From Magnaporthiopsis rhizophila (Eukaryota; Ascomycota; Sordariomycetes; Magnaporthales; Magnaporthaceae), in contig PYSS01000011.1 of NCBI GenBank assembly GCA_003049465.1, positions 310,001-374,000 on the forward strand: a DNA stretch of 64,000 nucleotides, in the 5' to 3' direction. The position numbers and the translations under genes are program-made. How positions within the stretch are numbered: position 1 is the stretch's first letter; every line of letters begins with the position of its first letter. The notes under the pieces are model-generated. The model was not told the origin of the DNA, did no database searches, and saw only the letters and a program-made list of their open reading frames with translations. Of this stretch, positions 45,835 through 56,504 are shown one piece after another.

Positions 45835-48432
45835 AGTATAGCTTGGGTCAGGCAAAATGCACAATTTAATCTTTGAATGTAGCACCCCCTTTTTTCCCCC
45901 TGCTTTTGTCTTTTTTCTTCTTCTTTTCCACCCTCGTCAAATGGCCCGAGCCCTCGTCCTAATCGATGGTCGGAGCTTGACTCTCTTCTCCCTTGCTTTT
46001 CCCGCTTGCCGACCCCCTCTCTTGGGCTGGCGTCAGAAGCAAGCAGTGGGAGCAGAGTAATCCGTCAGCAATGGAACGCGGGGGAAATTTGGCCCCTTTT
46101 GCTCTGCAGGGGATTGATGCAGACGAGGCAGCAGGAGGATGGGTCGCGCGGCAATATGCAGAATTGCGAACTTGAACGCTTCAGGTCCGGAGGGCTTGGT
46201 AAGGGCAGGGAGGGATTTGTTAGCACAGCCGGCCGAAGTAGCACACGTCAAGAAGGAGAAGGGATTAGGTATTGGGCCCTCTTTTAGGCACTTGCGAAGG
46301 CAGCCTGGTGAGGGGTGCTTGTCGGGGCAGGGGCAGCAGCTTTTTGCCATAACTCACTTGACAGGGGCGATGGATTTGCACGGCGGTTTAATTTGGGTGC
46401 CAAACAGGGAGCGCCGATGCTGCTGGAATAGAAGGGACGCGGTCGGGTGAGCTAGGATGCGCCCAAGACAGGTTAGTCTAGTACCTAGGCAGATAGCTTT
46501 GTGGAGGCGCCTTATTGCGCACACCACCCGCACACACACGCACAGCCGCATATTCTGGGTCATAGGAAGAGAGACGGACGTTGATAAGGCAAGTTGCCTG
46601 GTTGGACACCTGGGCTATCAAGCTCGCATTCGGGCAATTGGCGGCCGCCGGAGAGAAATTGCTGTCGTCCTATCTCGACCTCCTCATGGATCGTCGAGCG
46701 CGAAGTCTGGCTCGATCCCCTGTTTTCCTTGCTTTTTGTCTTAGGTGCCACGCCTCGAATTACTCGCACGCGGGAAGTGGATGCGATCGGACCTGGCTGG
46801 CGGACGGCGATGCGACTCCCGTGCCTGATGAGCCGATGGCTAGGGTGCTATAAAGAGGCGGGAGGGGACGGGGTAGGGCCCAAGTCTATTTTCGAAACGA
46901 ACGCGGAGCCCAGGGCTGTCTCCACGTGTTTGGTCGAATGTTGGCATGAAAGCAACACTAAAAAAGACGGACAGCAGGAGATGGATCGATTTGAATCCAT
47001 TGTGGCGGATGGGAACAGCACCTATCAAGCCAGGGTCGGTCACCGAAACGAACCTACCTTACCTCGGCGAGCCGCACGCACCGCCAGTTCCTCTCATCTC
47101 TTACTGGCCAGTGTGCGGCGTAGACGCCGACCCGGCTGCTGGAACTCAGTGCATCCAAGGCCAGAGCCCAAGCAGGTTTGTTTTATGTTAGATGCACTTG
47201 CTCCCTCACCCTCTCCCGCTTGCTTGCTCTCCCACGTCCTGCTCGGGTCCGAAAGCTATGCAGTTGATCCTTTGTGCCAGTCCACTCTTGTTAGTTGAAC
47301 TTTCGATGCAACTGTTGTGTTGTCATCTGCGTTTATTGCCCCTCCACAATAAACCCCACCCACAGTCATCCTTTACCGTAGGTGCTGTAGCCTTATGAAG
47401 ATGTCGACCTTGGGTTCGCGCAACAAAGGTGTCATGTTCCTCGCCACGCCACGCCACCTCCACCTGCTGAAAATGCATGGGTTGCTCCGCGGAAACCTAC
47501 AAGTTATCCAGTAGCATCAGAAGCTGATCGCCTGCAGGTATCAATCTTCCCGAGCGATGTGCTCGGAGCCGTGGGCTTGCCCCACCCAGACCCATGTGCT
47601 GAGTCGGGTCATTGGTTTGTCAGGACCGGCGGCTTGGCGCGGAGCTCCGTTAGCGAGCCTATTAATAGCCGTCATGGGTCCATGATCGCCTGCCGGCGTG
47701 TGAGCTAGGACCGACCAAATAAAATATGCACTCCCGACAACGCTGACAATTGGAACCCAATTGCCCGACTGTTCTATCAGTCTGTCTCTTTCCCGGGTAC
47801 TTCTTATGATCTTCCCATTTTATCTCCTATATCTTGTCTTGCTTGCTATATCTTGTCTTACTTCCACTACCTTGTTTTATTACTCCCGTTTTTCTTTTTC
47901 TTTTTGATCCTTTACGTCCACTCTCTTCAGTAACGCGCTTGTGCAACTTATACAGAGTGCAGGTTTTTGTTTGGGGAACGTGCTGGGGGCTCCGCAGATG
48001 ACCCATTGGATTGGACGACTTATAAGGAGCTCTCTGGACTGCCCGGGCTGGGCAACATGGAAGTCACAATGTTGTCATCATCGGATGGAGCTGCGAGGCT
48101 TAGCTGAGTTAGTGGAGTCTAAACAAACTACCTGGCTAATCGGGTGGTGCATACACCTCTTTGGGAGGGACAAAACATGGGCCGTTCGGAGAGCCACTTC
48201 TCACAAGCACAGATGTAGAGAGGCAACGAGCAATAATCCACAAGGGCCAACTTGGAAATGAGAGAAGAAAGAGGGCACCTAATAAATTACAATGCCATCA
48301 GTTCTCGTGTCCTATTGATGATATGCTTATATGGAACACAGGGCTCAAGGCCTGCTCGCGTCTGACAGTTTTTGCCGGCCTGTCAGGACTAGGTATTTGT
48401 GCATAGTCAAGGGCAGCACTGGTAGCAAGACT
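45835..48432. other. 2.6-kb gene-poor region
   Basis: The upstream region of the Gln-rich gene and the 3' flank of the secreted-protein gene, both minus. The longest frame (46594-47298, +) has no domain-like content. TC-rich stretches lie near 47780-47930. I see no supported gene. Confidence 0.5.
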
Positions 48433-49278
48433 TCAGATCATCAATCCCATGATGTCCGCCTTGACCATCTCAGGCTCGTAGTACTGTATCGAGCGCTCAT
48501 CCTTGCGACCCTGCCGACTAAGTTTGATGACAGGCTCGGCGAACGTGGTGGGATAGATGAAGGGCGGCTGGAACTGGCTATCAACTCGGTTGCGACATTG
48601 GGGTACCATTAGCCTTCACACTCCATCACCCGGGCCGGCTGACCTGTGCGGTACGTAACATCAACTTACACAGTGTCCCTGAACCGACGGCCGAGCGACA
48701 GAGTGAAGTTGTCGACGGCATGGAAGCTGTTGATCTTCATCTCAAAGAAGGTCGCGGTCTGGTGGTTGATCTGGCACACCGAATAGCCTTCCGAATCGAA
48801 GGAGTTGCGTTCTCCGGACGCCAGAGTTACGCCGTCCCACTGCCACGAGTATTTGCAGGAGCATGCGGAAACGTTGTTTTCCAGGACTGAATTTGGGTCA
48901 AACCAGTCGACTGGTGCACACATCCAAACCCGTTCCGGTCCGTTGGCGTTAGTACCAAGCCTACAAAAGCGGTGGCTACCTCGCGCTTGAGGATGAATTT
49001 GGGCCCAAGGAAGATGTGCAGCAGGGGGGCGTACACTTCATCGTGCAGGAGTAGAGATCTTTGTCACAGCTGCGATTGCACTCGTAGCCCATGTTCTTCA
49101 ACTCAAAGGGCTTGAAGTCGAACTGGGCGTCGGGAAGCTTGATCATGTGGGTGCCACGAGCTACCGCCTGGAAGCCACCGCCGTGCTGAATGGTCGGCAT
49201 CGCGTGAGTGAGGGCCGGTTTGGCGCCGGACACGGCGAGAGCTGCCAGGAGAGCCTTTCCAATGTCCAGCGGATGCAT
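48433..49278 (-). CDS. Small secreted cysteine-containing protein (effector-like candidate)
   Basis: The best model has three exons, 49278..49035, 48910..48672 and 48573..48433, encoding 207 aa. The N-terminus MHPLDIGKALLAALAVSGAK looks like a signal peptide, probably cleaved near THA. The mature part has six Cys: YECNRSCDKDLYSC in exon 1, SACSCKY and SVCQ in exon 2, allowing three disulfides. Recognisable phrases are SWQWDGVTLASGERNSF and VCQINHQTATFFEMKINSF. Exon 3 encodes FQPPFIYPTTFAEP and ends IMGLMI. The exon 1 donor (GTACGC at 49034) and exon 2 acceptor were chosen by phase and by the CTAAC branch site near 48950. A second donor (GTAGCC) is less consistent. The family is not recognised. 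Secretion is inferred from sequence only. Confidence 0.65.
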
Positions 49279-50746
49279 TGTGGGCGACAGGGCGTGTTTT
49301 GGTTCCAGGAAGGGATCCGTCAAGGCGCCTATTTAAAGGCTAGAACGAGTGTATTACGGGGGTGGACGTGGCCAGGTGCGCGAGTTATGTTAGGACGAGG
49401 ATATGTAGAAGGACAGACGGTAGGGTGGATGGTGTTGAGTGAAAACGAATTGATCGAACACGGCCTACCTACCACCTCGTGGGCTTGTTCCCAACCTTTT
49501 TCAATTTTTGTGTTTCTATTGGTGCCTTCTGGGCCGTTCGGGTGTCACCGTAGAAGTAAGGTAAGGTAGGTGTACGCAGCCGGTCAAATCTCAGGTACGC
49601 CTTCCCGTTGATCATGCTAGCATCGGGATGGATTGGTAAAGTTTTCATCTCGCCGTAGGGGGTACCTGGCACATCCGGGTATTTTTCATCTGCGCCATCT
49701 GTCGCGTATTATGACCTATCACCGCATGCCGGCCGTATAGGTAGGAGGGATTATTCAGGGGTTCAGTGTTTAGTGGGAGTTCTGTCGCCTTGCCCGCCGA
49801 TAACTAGCAGTGAACGAGCCCTCACGAAGACAACGCCCGACTCTCTTCCTGACCAACCCAACCGTAGGCTATCGAAACATAATTCGATCGGAAGGAATCC
49901 ATCCCCAAGGCTCAGCTTCCCATCCCCAAATGCGTGCCTAGGGACGCGACTACCACCATGAGGAAATGTCTCAAATTGGCACTAGATTTATGGCAACTTA
50001 TGCGGGAATATGTCTCACAGTACGGCGAGCACATATAGATGCTGTTACCCTCGTCTTCGCCCCCTTCGATGCGTCCATGCCGTCGGAGGATTGGAGCTTG
50101 CGGAACCCTTGGAAATGGCTGGTATGGATAGCACGCATAACCTTGAAAGCTTACCGGCTTCGTTCGCGATAAGAAGTGTGACACATTAAGATACCGTCGA
50201 TATGCTAGTCACCAGCCACCAGTTCGGCAAGATAGGATTCCGGTGTCGTAGCGGCAGTCGCCGTCAATTGTCGAGGCAGCTGGTGTGGCACCAGGTCGGG
50301 ATGGCTACGTTCCACACCTTCTGGCGTACTGTTGAACGAGTGCAACTACTCGGACGTAACCCGGCAGAGGTCTATGGCATAGTGTCGCGCAATTCGTCCT
50401 GTGCAAAGACCTCTTTTAGCTACATGAGCAGGCATACGACGAGGGCATGGACATGTTCAAGACGGGCAGGAAAACATTGAAGGATATCCGCGTCTGCTTA
50501 ACTGGCCGCAGAGGCCAGAGCGGTCGTCGTTCAATACACTTCTTCGGATCACATAATGGGGAGAACGTCAGGATACCGACCTTGGATGTCAGCCGCGGCC
50601 GAATTTGGGAACTATAGCCTTCACAAAGCCTCCCCCTATCCGAGTAGGTACTTTTTCAAGCAGCAAAAAATCTCATTCCCGCCACATTATGTACAACAGA
50701 GAGCATAAGAGGCAATCTCTTCGAATGACCCGGCGCTTTCTCGAGC
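49279..50746. other. Intergenic region with one unassigned open segment
   Basis: Between the secreted-protein promoter and the 3' end of NDUFS6. Contains GGTAGG-type repeats near 49560-49575 and 49736-49745. A 66-codon open segment at 50420-50617 (+) follows a TTTTAG acceptor-like site and has coding-like composition, but no gene can be built around it. Confidence 0.45.
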
Positions 50747-51517
50747 CTAGGCTAGGGGGTATGAGGTTTGAGGAAGGGACTCTAGATGCTTCCGGTGGTG
50801 TTCATTTGCCTGTAGAAAGGAGTGAGTGAGCTTTTCGTTGTCATATCGCTCCAGGCCCGGGCGTCAACAGCATGGCTCGCAGAGGCGCGACTTACAAATG
50901 GCAGCCCGCAGTAGCCACAGGCGCATATCTCTGGCTTATCCGTGTTGATAAATATCCTCGGGTGGCCAGTCGGACCGCCACCGCCGTCGCAGGCAGCTAT
51001 GCGATCATGCGTCCATCGGACAGGCTGCTTGTGCACCAGCTCCATGGCAGAGTAGGGTTGTGGCTGGGAGGATCAAAGGACTAGTTAGCGAGCATGTCCA
51101 GGCACCATTCCAGCTGGCCGCTATGGCAGCAACGTGTCTTCAAATCATCCTCAAATCGCATTCCCTCGAGACTGCGCAGTTTCGATTCCACGCATCACAG
51201 CCCTGCGGTAACCCAGCCCGTCGGCAGTGTGCACTCACCTGAAGGCTAAAGTCTGTCTGCTCGAAACGAGGGCCTGTCATGGCCTTGGAGCGCGGCTTCT
51301 GGCTCCGGGCCCAAACGTCGACGCGGTTCGGGGCCTGGAGCACCTCGGTCGGCTGCGCGGATGGATCGGTGGTCTGGGGCGTTACGGTCTCTGCCTTGGA
51401 GGTTGTGACGGCGGCGGTCGAGTCCAATTGACGGGCCGAGACGGCAAAGGTGCGAGCCGAAAGACGAACCTGGCTCGATAGCTGCCGCATTGCCCGAAAA
51501 CCCGTTCCGGACATCAT
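50747..51517 (-). CDS. NADH:ubiquinone oxidoreductase 13-kDa zinc subunit (NDUFS6)
   Basis: Three exons, 51517..51239, 51063..50896 and 50809..50747, encode 169 aa. A mitochondrial presequence is evident: MRQLSSQVRLSARTFAVSAR is Arg/Ser rich and lacks acidic residues. The mature part has APNRVDVWARSQKPRSKAM, WTHDRIAACDGGG, and the zinc-finger block HPRIFINTDKPEICACGYCG with LPFANEHHRKHLES supplied by exon 3. The His and the Cys of CxCxxC are the zinc ligands of NDUFS6/NUMM, an accessory subunit needed for late assembly of complex I in the inner membrane. All introns are phase 0. The gene is divergent from MPP6, about 500 bp away. Confidence 0.93.
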
Positions 51518-52018
51518 CTTGGGCGTGGAGGAGATCGAGATTCCGATTGCTGGAGACGAGCTCGAGGTGGCGTCTGCATCGGCTGGCTTGGATGAGGCCC
51601 ATTGATGCGGGCGGCGGGCACATTGTTGAGTGCCGCAGCAGAGTGGATCCCTTTACGACGGTGGGGCAGGGGCCATTGTAATTGGTCAGATGTATTGCTA
51701 CTTGCGTCAGGTCAGGGAAAAAAAAAAAAGGCTTGCAACGGAACATACACTCTCACCAGTACTCAAAGCCCACCACGAATAGCCTACCGATTAGCCATAT
51801 ACCTATCGACATCGCGCGGCGCACTTGGGAAGGCGGATTTTCATCTCGACCGTTTGCCGGCTGTCGCTGCTACCCGAGACGACGCGTCGGCCACTTCGCG
51901 GTTGCGCGGTCCCCGCGCTGTTCGTCGTGACACACTGCTCGTCCTGCTGCCGGCGGGCCCTCGTTTGGGGCCAGAGACGCGGCATTGGAAAGGCTGTGGA
52001 AAGTCACTGGCCGGCAAG
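51518..52018. promoter_or_regulatory. Shared divergent promoter, NDUFS6 / MPP6
   Basis: 500 bp separate the two start codons, so both promoters must lie here or overlap. It contains an A11-12 run at about 51719-51729. No TATA box or CCAAT box stands out. Confidence 0.45.
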
Positions 52019-52834
52019 ATGGCGTCCAAGACGGTGTCGTCCCGGCTGCTGACGATGAAGTTTATGCAGAGGGGGATAGCAGCCTCGTCTGCCAACTCGT
52101 CGCCAACAACGCCGCGCTCCGAAGACAACCACGGCTTCAAGAGGCGCAAGGTCTCGCACGACACCACTGACTGCAAACCTTCAGGGCCCAAAATTGACGG
52201 AGCGGCCGTCCAAGCCGCTCTGGAGGAAGAGGAGAGGAAGCGAAAGGCGGCCATTGCCAAACAAGCCGAAGATCTGGGCGACACCCGCTGGGTCCTCGAA
52301 TTTCCCGCCCCGTCTCCTCGGTCCTCGGATAGGATGCCGCAGGTGCCGCTGAACATTGTGCAGATTGGCTTCGCCCAGATCGATTCGGCAGACAGCGACG
52401 TCACTGGAGGCCAGATGCGGCGCTTCAATATGAAGAAAGGAAACAAAGCCCAAGTATGTTTCTCATTGTCCATGGATATTTCCCTTCAATTCCAAGACGA
52501 CATTTATAGGCTGACCCGTTGCTGGTAGGAGGAGGATGCGGAGACGGGATCTGAGAGCGAAGACTCCGGGTCGTCAGATGAGGAGCCGAGGCGCTCGAGG
52601 CCAAACGGCTCCGCAGGAAGTCCCGACAGTCGTGGGAGACAACTCTTCAGCGATTCCTCCAAGAGGAAACGCACAAAATCGGAGACATCCAGCAGGAGAA
52701 GTGCCGAGAGGGCCAAGGCACAGCAGCTCTCTGCCAAACGGCGTAAAAAGGAGGTGAAGCTGAACATGCCAACGTCCATATCGTCCGCAGGCTCGTTCAA
52801 AGCCGCTTCCCGACCAGGGAGAGGACATCGTTGA
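52019..52834 (+). CDS. MPP6: M-phase phosphoprotein 6 homologue (MPP6, exosome cofactor)
   Basis: Two exons, 52019..52453 and 52529..52834 (phase 0), encode 246 aa. The N-terminus MASKTVSSRLLTMKFMQRGI contains the MPP6 family core (LxxMKFMQR), the segment that docks on the exosome subunit Rrp6/Rrp40. A basic FKRRKVSHD follows. A second conserved point is DTRWVLEF, matching the WxL element. The C-terminal half is a Ser/Asp/Glu stretch (SGSESEDSGSSDEE type) followed by Lys/Arg clusters (SSKRKRTKSE, AKRRKKEVKL), consistent with nuclear RNA binding. It should assist the nuclear exosome in rRNA and noncoding RNA processing. The family call rests on short motifs, typical for this small family. Confidence 0.8.
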
Positions 52835-55800
52835 TACGAATGGTCCCTTCCTGGTTGATTGTGCTAGTGGATCGCGTCTCGGTTCATCTACCTGGACGTG
52901 AGCGTCGAATGCGTTCTGCGTCGCCTTTCAACTTTTTATCATGCTTCAGGCAAGCTCGCCGATCTTGCCGCCCAAGCGATATTCGAACTGGCTCTGGCTC
53001 GGTTTCAGCGTTGCTCAACCGAGAAAAAAAAAAAAAAACGATGGCCATGGTACCGGTGGTGCCATTTCATGGGATATGAGAATATCTCTTCATTGGCCTC
53101 TTTCTCCTTCCTAACCTCGTGGTCCAACTTGCAACGAATATGGAAGGTCCACCGACGTTGCTTTCTTTGCCATCCCTGGCCTCCTTTGGTGGATTATATA
53201 GTAATGAAACGTCGTGATTGGCTGTTGCGTCCTCGTTCCTTATTTTATTTTATTTTTTTATTGCTTTCCCTCACCCAGGGTTCCATTACTTCTGACCCTT
53301 TCCTTGCATTTTCCGACAGCCACCCCGGAGGACTTACATGTACCTACCTAATTATTTGCCGCCGGCGTAGCTAGTCAGCGTATTGCCTCGGCCCGAGGGC
53401 TTCCGCAGATTGTTCGCCCAGGTTTTCGATCACCAATTCTAGGCAGATCCGGGCAGAAATCGCTACCAGCTACCTGGCAGCGATTTGTTGCTGGAGCTGA
53501 AGTGAACAATGCGATCCAAAAACGGAATCCCCATCTATAGTGCAACTTACGCATGCACAACACATCGATCATCCACACCTCAGGACTTATGGGCTAACAG
53601 CCAGTCGTTATACCTGAGTAAAGCATCACGTCGACGGGAACATCTGGTCTGTCTAGGTGGGTTTACGTATTTCGGGTCGGCAGCCCACCGAAGCACTTTC
53701 TCCCCCGTCGTGCGTGTTCCGAAGGCAGGATTACAATTACATCAAAGGCTCAGAGTCAGGGCAAGTCGAACCTTCTGGCACCCTTCCGGGCTCTTCTCGG
53801 GTTTCTCTCCGTCTTGTATCACTATGCATCCCGAGCATGGGCACATACTTAACCAACCGCCGTCTAAGCTGAATCGTAAGTGGCAGAAGCGGGCAGCGGC
53901 ATGTTTGCGGACACAATGCGGCCTATCGCCTTCCACCTTTGTTCTTAACCGCCCCAGCCACCGTGTCAGAAGATATCCAGGTGACGGCTTGCTGCATGCC
54001 GGTGGGATTTCACGGCCGACCTCGCTCCGGAAGCCAGCCAAAAGGTGCCCGGTGACTGGTGCATTTTGGTACAGAGTGACGCCGGTCTCGCATCGTGCGA
54101 CATTCTGCTCGGGGTATGGGCCACTGACGGCTCGAAACGTGGTCGAGATGGCTACCTACCTTCTGCCTGTTTCTCGGAAGGCCTGTATTAGCCTAGTGGC
54201 TGTGATATATGAGGAACTTTCTGCACCGCACGTTGCATTGGCGCGGGAGGAGCCGCGCATGAATCGACAGTACGGCAGTCTCTCCGTCTGGTACTTGCCA
54301 GCCATAATAGCGTATGACTAACACCAGGAGGGCAGGCAGCCAGTCGGGCGCCCCATGTTTCCCGTGGAAATGCATGTCCTCAGGCATGGTGTCGGGAAAC
54401 CGGTCGAGTTGAGACGTTGCTCAACATGCAGCGCACCGCTCGCTGCAGTGCCTCGAGCTCGATGCCAACAGCGTGCGGCCTTGCATGGAGCGAAGCCTCC
54501 TTGAGCTTGGCACGGTAGATGGACTGGACTGGCACCCAGCTAGACACGTTTATTGCCCTAGGTGGCCAGAGCCCAATGAGTGCAGTTAGCTCCTGAACAT
54601 GATCACCCAGAATGCTGGCGCACCTCGCACCAGCAACAGCACTGGGTCCTTGCTCTGGTGGATGGGAGCACTTGCTGGGATGTGCGGCTGACATGCTCTT
54701 CTTCCCAAGCGGCTATACAGGTTCCTGACGGTGGAATCTGCTCGCGCAGTTCGTTACGGAATTGCGTATCCACAGGGTCGCCTCCTCAGGGAGACAGAGT
54801 TACGGTGTGAGCGGAAACCAAATATATCGGGTGTATGTACCTACCTAGGTCTGTCTTGTGGACTGTATCCTACCAACAAAGGCTCTTGGCTACCAGGGTT
54901 GGTAAATGTTGGCTTTCTGATGGAGCGGGGTTTTTTTTTTGTTGGTGCAGTGTCTCCCCAACGGACACCACTGTAGAAGCGCCTTGTGACCCTGGGATCC
55001 CTTCTATCTGCGATCTGCGCCCTCGACCCCAAAAAGTATGGGCGCGGGGCTAGCTCGATGCCGGCTTTTGGCAAGATGCTTGTTAGTCTACCCCACCTGC
55101 CTACCTCGGTCAATAGCTAATGCAGGATGCAATCATACCTTCGGAGGTTGCAGACCGCATGGGAAGCTAGGAGTACAGCTTCGACTGACCTGGGAGCGGT
55201 GGGCTAGTGTCCCAGGAGGCTCATTTTAGAGCCACCTAAGGCCGGAATGCAGACATCAGACCAGACAGCAGAAATCGTTGGAGCGAGTCAGCGGAACATT
55301 CAAGCCGCCGGAAATGAGGGGCATTCGGGCTCGGGCTAGTGGAGGATGGAGGACTTGAGACCCCCCAATGGGACCGAAATCGCGTGGCAGGAAGGCAGCT
55401 GTAGCCGGGCCGGACCAAGACTCGGACATGCGGGCTACCTGACCCGGCTACCCAGTCTTCAGCATCCATGGGTCACTAGATTGTGGGATGGGTATCCATG
55501 GAGGAGGTAGCCCAACTAGGTAGGCAATCCCCAAGCCTGGAGTGGGCGACTGGCCGCCCTCTCTGGGCGTGGGTCGGATCTATTGGCACGATCGAGAAAG
55601 CCATGTGCCGAGGTCCGGCCATCGCGCCAGGAGCCAAGTCCGGAGTGGGAGAAAGAAAGGGGTTTGTGCAAGGTAGGTACCTAGAGGAGCCGCCACTTGC
55701 CGCCGGCAGCTCCATCTAGTCGTGCCAGCCGTGCCCAGCCCGCAGTGTCGACCAATCCAGCGGCGAGGAAGCCACGACACGGTCGACCTCGTGCTCCGCC

Positions 55801-56504
55801 GGAATTTTATTGTCCTGAGCAGTCACCCGTTTTTTCCTCACGGCAAGCTTCTGTATGGGTGGCAGCGATGTCAACGCTCTTCTCTGGTTCGCTGAGAACC
55901 GTTTCCGACTCGCTGTCGTGCTCACTAGCTCGTCCAGTAGCGCGACCAGCGTCCCCACCGCACTGTGTGCCCAATTACACACTATTGAGCCCAGGCCTGC
56001 CGTGGGCAACAAACAGCACAGCAATGATGGAGAACAAGCTGGGGATCATGGATGTGTGCCCACCCAGCCTGCCAGCGGCCTGCTTGAACCCAGCATGCCC
56101 AGCGGGAACAGCAGCGGCCGGCCAGCGCAAGGTGGGCGCCCGGCTTGTTTCCACCGCCGCTAACACGGGGTTGCGGAGCTCTCGGTGCGACCTGCACAGT
56201 ACGGGCGGTCTGGCGTGTTTTGGGTTGTCGGTTGGCGGCCCTTGACATCAATCCATCCATCTATGGATAGAGCGCCCGCCCGCATCATCGCTGGGGCCCA
56301 CCCCGCCCTTCTCCGCTGGGCCAGGTCCTGAGCTCGCCCGCACGCTACTGCCGCACCTACTACATCAGCACACTGACCCCGACATCGCCTGGTCCCAGGC
56401 CCTTGCCCATCCTCACCACCCCTCGTTCTCTCCCTCCCGTTAGATTCGCAGAGCATCGCGCCTCGGGTCTGCCATAGCAAAACCGCGCGCACCTTGCAAC
56501 CATC
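52835..56504. other. 3.7-kb gene-poor region
   Basis: The longest gap in the window. A poly-A run lies at 53024-53038. One 270-codon open frame (53509-54321, +) exists but has no domain-like content. TACC/GGTA runs occur near 54835-54850 and 55670-55685. The stretch just before 56505 is C-rich and likely holds the Ste23 leader. No supported gene or recognisable transposon. Confidence 0.5.

Noticed and set aside
46594..47298. 234-codon open frame on the plus strand
   Set aside because: Trp/Arg/Ser-rich without any family resemblance; another frame overlaps over the same stretch, as expected by chance.
53509..54321. 270-codon open frame on the plus strand
   Set aside because: No domain-like motif, irregular residue composition, no splice partners; most likely a chance frame in a gene-poor region.
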